Under the pieces are notes generated by a model that had not been told where the DNA came from, ran no database searches, and worked only from the letters and a program-made list of their open reading frames with translations. 64,000 nt of DNA from Paraplanobispora siamensis (GTDB lineage: Bacteria > Actinomycetota > Actinomycetes > Streptosporangiales > Streptosporangiaceae), in NCBI RefSeq assembly GCF_016863175.1, contig NZ_BOOJ01000033.1, forward strand, positions 62,001 to 126,000. The letters are read 5' to 3'. Both the position numbers and the translations under genes were made by a program. Positions 61,187 to 64,000 of the stretch are shown piece by piece (the stretch's first letter is position 1; each line of letters opens with the position of its first letter).

Positions 61187-62167
61187 TCAGCCCGCGGCCG
61201 TGCCCTGCTCGCCGACGCGGAGCACCAGCTTGCCCCGGGTGCGGCCGGTCGCCAGGCGCTCGTGCGCCTCGGCCGCCCGCTCCAGCGGGAGCACCTCCTC
61301 GACCTCGACCTTGACGTGGCCGTCGTCGATCAGGCCGGCGATGCGGGCCAGCGCCGGGCCGTCCGGCTCGACCAGGAACGCGCCCGCCCGCAGGCCGCGC
61401 TGCTCGGCCTGCCGCAGCAGGTCGGGGGAGACGCCGGAGGGGATGGCCAGCAGCAGGCCGCCGGGGACGAGGACGTCCAGGGAACGGGTGCTGGTGGAGT
61501 CGTGCCCGTCGCCGACCAGGTCGATGACCACGTCCACGTCGCCCACCTCCTTCTCGAAGGGGCCGGCGGTGTAGTCGATCAGCTCGTCGGCGCCCAGGCC
61601 GCGCAGCCACTCGTGCTTGCCCTCCCGGGCGGTGCCGATCACGTGCGCGCCGAGGTGCTTGGCGATCTGGACCGCGAAGTGCCCGACCCCTCCGGCCGCG
61701 GCGTGCACGAGCACCCGCTGCCCGGGCCGCACGTCCGCGGCGTCCACCAGCGCCTGCCAGGCGGTCAGCGCGGCCAGCGGTACGGCGGCCGCCTCGTCGT
61801 GGCCGACGGAACGCGGCTTGAGGGCGAACTGCCGGGATGGGGCGGTCACATACTCGGCGAAGCCCCCGGCCTGACGGGGGAACCACGGCATGCCGTACAC
61901 CTCGTCCCCCGGACGCAGGGTGTGCACGCCGAAACCGATCTCCTCCACCACTCCCGAGACGTCCCAGCCCAGGACGAACGGGGGCTCACCCAGCACCCCG
62001 GCCATCCCGCCGCCCTCGCGGGTCTTGACGTCGACCGGGTTGATCCCGGCCGACACGACGCGGACCAGGACCTCCGTGGGAAGCGGTTCGGGCCGCGGCA
62101 GCCGTACGGAACGCAGAACCTCCGGACCGCCGAAGGCGTCCTGGCTGATCGCGCGCATGAGTGTCAT
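61187..62167 (-). CDS. NADP-dependent MDR oxidoreductase
   Basis: The 326-residue protein is a zinc-free MDR enzyme (MRAISQDAFGGPEVLRSV, LGWDVSGVVEEIG, VLVHAAAGGVGHFAVQIAKH, LGADELIDY, VEVEEVLPLERAAEAHERLA). AAGGAGA precedes ATG 62167. It is divergent from an HxlR regulator with a 120-bp gap, a frequent pairing in quinone or aldehyde stress responses. Confidence 0.9.
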   Translation of the reverse strand: MTLMRAISQDAFGGPEVLRSVRLPRPEPLPTEVLVRVVSAGINPVDVKTREGGGMAGVLGEPPFVLGWDVSGVVEEIGFGVHTLRPGDEVYGMPWFPRQAGGFAEYVTAPSRQFALKPRSVGHDEAAAVPLAALTAWQALVDAADVRPGQRVLVHAAAGGVGHFAVQIAKHLGAHVIGTAREGKHEWLRGLGADELIDYTAGPFEKEVGDVDVVIDLVGDGHDSTSTRSLDVLVPGGLLLAIPSGVSPDLLRQAEQRGLRAGAFLVEPDGPALARIAGLIDDGHVKVEVEEVLPLERAAEAHERLATGRTRGKLVLRVGEQGTAAG

Positions 62168-62287
62168 CAGTCGTCTCCTTGCCGATTGGTGATGGCGACG
62201 GCAGGGACGCTATCGTCAGGGGCCTAGTAACCATCAAGGGCGCCTACTTTCTTTTGGAAAGCATTGAGCTCCGGAGGGGGAGTCGTC

Positions 62288-62647
62288 ATGTCCACCACCT
62301 GTCTCACCGGCCGGCACGACAAGCACGACGTCTACGCCGAGCAGTGCCCCTGCCGAGGCGTGCTCGACATGCTGGCCAACAAGTGGACCGCGCTGGCGAT
62401 CGGCGCCCTGGAGGACGGGCCGCAGCGCTTCGGGGCGCTGCAACGCCGCCTGGAGGGCGTCAGCCCCAAGGTGCTCACCCAGACGCTGCGCCGGCTGGAG
62501 GAGGCCGGGTTCGTGGACCGCACGGTCTATCCCGCCGTCCCCCTGCACGTGGAGTACGCCCTGACGGAGCTGGGCGTCGGGGTCGCCGAGCCGCTGCGCG
62601 CGCTGCGGTCGTGGGTGGAGCGGCACCTGGACGAGCTTCTGGGGTGA
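62288..62647 (+). CDS. HxlR-family regulator
   Basis: The 119-residue winged-helix protein has the HxlR pattern: CPCRGVLDMLANKWTALAIG, ALQRRLEGVSPKVLTQTLRR, EEAGFVDRTVYPAVPLHVEY. Two cysteines (CPC near residue 20) sit where redox-sensing HxlR proteins such as HypR and QorR-like regulators have their reactive Cys. GGAGGGGGA precedes the ATG. It probably controls the divergent MDR gene. Confidence 0.9.
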   Translation: MSTTCLTGRHDKHDVYAEQCPCRGVLDMLANKWTALAIGALEDGPQRFGALQRRLEGVSPKVLTQTLRRLEEAGFVDRTVYPAVPLHVEYALTELGVGVAEPLRALRSWVERHLDELLG

Positions 62648-62733
62648 CCCGGGCTGAGCGGTGCCGCGGTACATGTGTGTCTGAACGGGCGGTTGCGGAC
62701 AGACAGGGTGGCGGACAGTAGTAACTTCGACAC

Positions 62734-63663
62734 ATGCGACTGGGCGTTCTCGATATCGGTTCCAACACGGTGCACCTGCTGGTCATGGACGCTCATCGGG
62801 GAGGCAGGCCGCTGCCCGCCTACTCCCACAAGGTGGAGCTGCGGCTGGCCGAGCACATGGAGGACGGCGACCGGCTGTCGGCGCACGGGGCCGGACGGTT
62901 GCGGGAATGCGTCGAGGAGGCCCTGCGGATCGCCGAGGACAAGGGGATCGAGGACCTCATGGCCTTCGCCACCTCGGCGGTGCGGGAGGCCGTCAACGGC
63001 GAGGAGGTGCTCGCCCGCATCAAGGCCGACACCCGGGTGGACATCCAGGTGCTGTCCGGGCAGGACGAGGCGACGCTGACGTTCCTGGCCGTGCGGCGGT
63101 GGTTCGGCTGGTCGTCCGGGCGGCTGCTGGTGCTCGACATCGGCGGCGGCTCCCTGGAGATCGCCTCGGGCATCGACGAGCAGCCCGATGTGGCGGTCTC
63201 GCTCCCGCTGGGCGCCGGCCGGCTGACCCGCGGCTGGTTCACCGCCGACCCGCCGCCCGCCGAGGAGGTGCGGGCGCTGCGCAAGCACGTGCGGGCGGAG
63301 ATCGCGCGCTCGGTGGGCAACGTCTCCCGGTACGGCCAGGCCGACCACGCCGTGGCGACCTCGAAGACGTTCAAGCAGCTGGCCAGGATCGCCGGGGCCG
63401 CGCCGTCGAGCGAGGGGAGCGGCGTCCGCCGGACGCTCAGGCACACCGACCTCACCGAGTGGGCCGGACGGCTGGCCGAGATGGACGCCAGGCAGCGGGT
63501 GGAGCTGCCCGGCGTCTCCGAGGGACGGGTCCGGCAGCTGCCCGCCGGGGCGATCGTCGCCGACGCCACGATGGACCTGTTCGGCATCGAGGAGCTGGAG
63601 GTGTGCCCCTGGGCGCTGCGCGAGGGGATCATCCTGCGCCACCTCGACTCGCTCCCCGGCTGA
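62734..63663 (+). CDS. Ppx/GppA-family phosphatase
   Basis: The 309-residue protein has the sugar-kinase/actin fold of exopolyphosphatases and guanosine pentaphosphate phosphatases: [45 protein letters not shown] and [12 protein letters not shown]. Actinobacterial Ppx/GppA proteins of this short form degrade polyphosphate or pppGpp and influence survival. No HD domain is attached. Confidence 0.93.
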   Translation: MRLGVLDIGSNTVHLLVMDAHRGGRPLPAYSHKVELRLAEHMEDGDRLSAHGAGRLRECVEEALRIAEDKGIEDLMAFATSAVREAVNGEEVLARIKADTRVDIQVLSGQDEATLTFLAVRRWFGWSSGRLLVLDIGGGSLEIASGIDEQPDVAVSLPLGAGRLTRGWFTADPPPAEEVRALRKHVRAEIARSVGNVSRYGQADHAVATSKTFKQLARIAGAAPSSEGSGVRRTLRHTDLTEWAGRLAEMDARQRVELPGVSEGRVRQLPAGAIVADATMDLFGIEELEVCPWALREGIILRHLDSLPG

Positions 63664-63759
63664 CGGCGCCCCTCCCGCCCGTCGCGCCGCGGCCGTACGC
63701 GCACCCCCTCCCACCTGGGCCGCGTTTACCGTTCTTTGAACTGGTAAGAGCGCGTTACC

Positions 63760-64000
63760 ATGAACATGGCTCAGATGGAAGGGGCCGCCCACCGGGCGGC
63801 GAACAGCCGGACGCTGGACAGACTGGCCCGTCTGGGCATGATCTGCCGCGGCGTCCTGTACGGACTGATCGGATTCCTGGCCCTGCAGATCGCCTTCTTC
63901 GGCGGCAGCGGCGGCAAGGAGGCCGACAAGACCGGCGCGATCGAAATGGTCCGGGAGCAGCCCTTCGGCACGGTGCTGCTCTGGCTGATGGTCGTGGGCT
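63760..64000 (+). CDS. DUF1206 membrane protein, 3' end outside window
   Basis: The first 80 residues are present: a short polar start, then LARLGMICRGVLYGLIGFLA with a glycine-rich helix, GGSGGKEADKTGAIEMVREQ and LLWLMVVG. This is the repeat unit of DUF1206 membrane proteins (usually three repeats, about 270 residues). ATG 63760 or 63766 may be the start; no clear ribosome site. Function unknown. Confidence 0.85.
   Translation, partial: MNMAQMEGAAHRAANSRTLDRLARLGMICRGVLYGLIGFLALQIAFFGGSGGKEADKTGAIEMVREQPFGTVLLWLMVVG

Overview
The window is high-GC (roughly 70 percent or more) actinobacterial DNA. GTG and TTG starts are frequent, many neighbouring genes overlap by 4 bases (ATGA, GTGA, TTGA), purine-rich ribosome sites are strong, and regulators are abundant (TetR, LacI, XRE, MerR, HxlR, GAF). 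The DUF574-type SAM methyltransferase, the group 1h [NiFe]-hydrogenase locus with its DUF5947/DUF6084/DUF6893-type satellites and the MerR-HEAT pair point to a filamentous, sporulating actinomycete, most likely Streptosporangiaceae. That placement is inference; there is no rRNA or tRNA gene in the window.

Layout. 1-4.2 kb: accessory and regulatory genes (methyltransferase, a membrane XRE protein with a His-rich linker, a membrane-anchored PemK/MazF-like protein, a TetR/SDR pair). 4.2-20.9 kb: a complete [NiFe]-hydrogenase locus. A ten-gene translationally coupled maturation operon on the minus strand (SIS, HypC-like, SIS, an uncharacterised 484-residue protein, endopeptidase, hypC, hypD, hypE, hypA, hypB) and a structural operon on the plus strand (hhyS, hhyL, NifU/Rieske-like, DUF5947, DUF6084, a 34-residue membrane peptide) flank two XRE regulators and a YceI gene; hypF closes the locus. 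Three promoters in the locus carry a common dyad, GACA-N4-TGTC. The expected role is oxidation of trace atmospheric H2 for persistence.

20.9-32.2 kb: mixed genes (alpha/beta hydrolase, secreted nuclease with an Excalibur motif, lipoprotein, AcoR-like GAF regulator, HEAT protein plus MerR-HEAT regulator with its own operator, a 44-residue Cys-rich protein, secreted protein, SnoaL-like protein) and an acoABC acetoin dehydrogenase operon. 32.3-40.4 kb: a maltodextrin uptake and hydrolysis operon (ATPase, GH13 amylase, MalG, MalF, MalE) with a divergent LacI regulator. 40.5-50.4 kb: an L-arabinose regulon, with a LacI regulator, a YtfQRT-YjfF-type furanose ABC transporter and araB, araD, araA. 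Shared LacI operators include one that covers the araB start codon.

50.4-64 kb: a repeat-rich intergenic region, TetR/hydrolase, LigB dioxygenase, a quinone oxidoreductase behind a MerR-type operator, then a degenerate mobile region (55.1-58.0 kb) bounded by inverted copies of about 95 bp. Inside it are a 5'-truncated IS5-type transposase, a truncated coiled-coil ORF, a TetR gene with a perfect 25-nt palindrome, a broken MDR gene and a DUF6326-like membrane protein. After that come a GAF-PP2C phosphatase, a secreted beta-propeller, an MDR/HxlR divergent pair, a Ppx/GppA phosphatase and the start of a DUF1206 protein cut by the window edge.

A recurring oddity is that several genes (hypF, the SnoaL-like gene, araA, the quinone oxidoreductase) are followed by, or embedded in, short tandem copies of their own last codons, often including the stop codon. 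All functional statements rest on reading motifs by eye; no database search was run.
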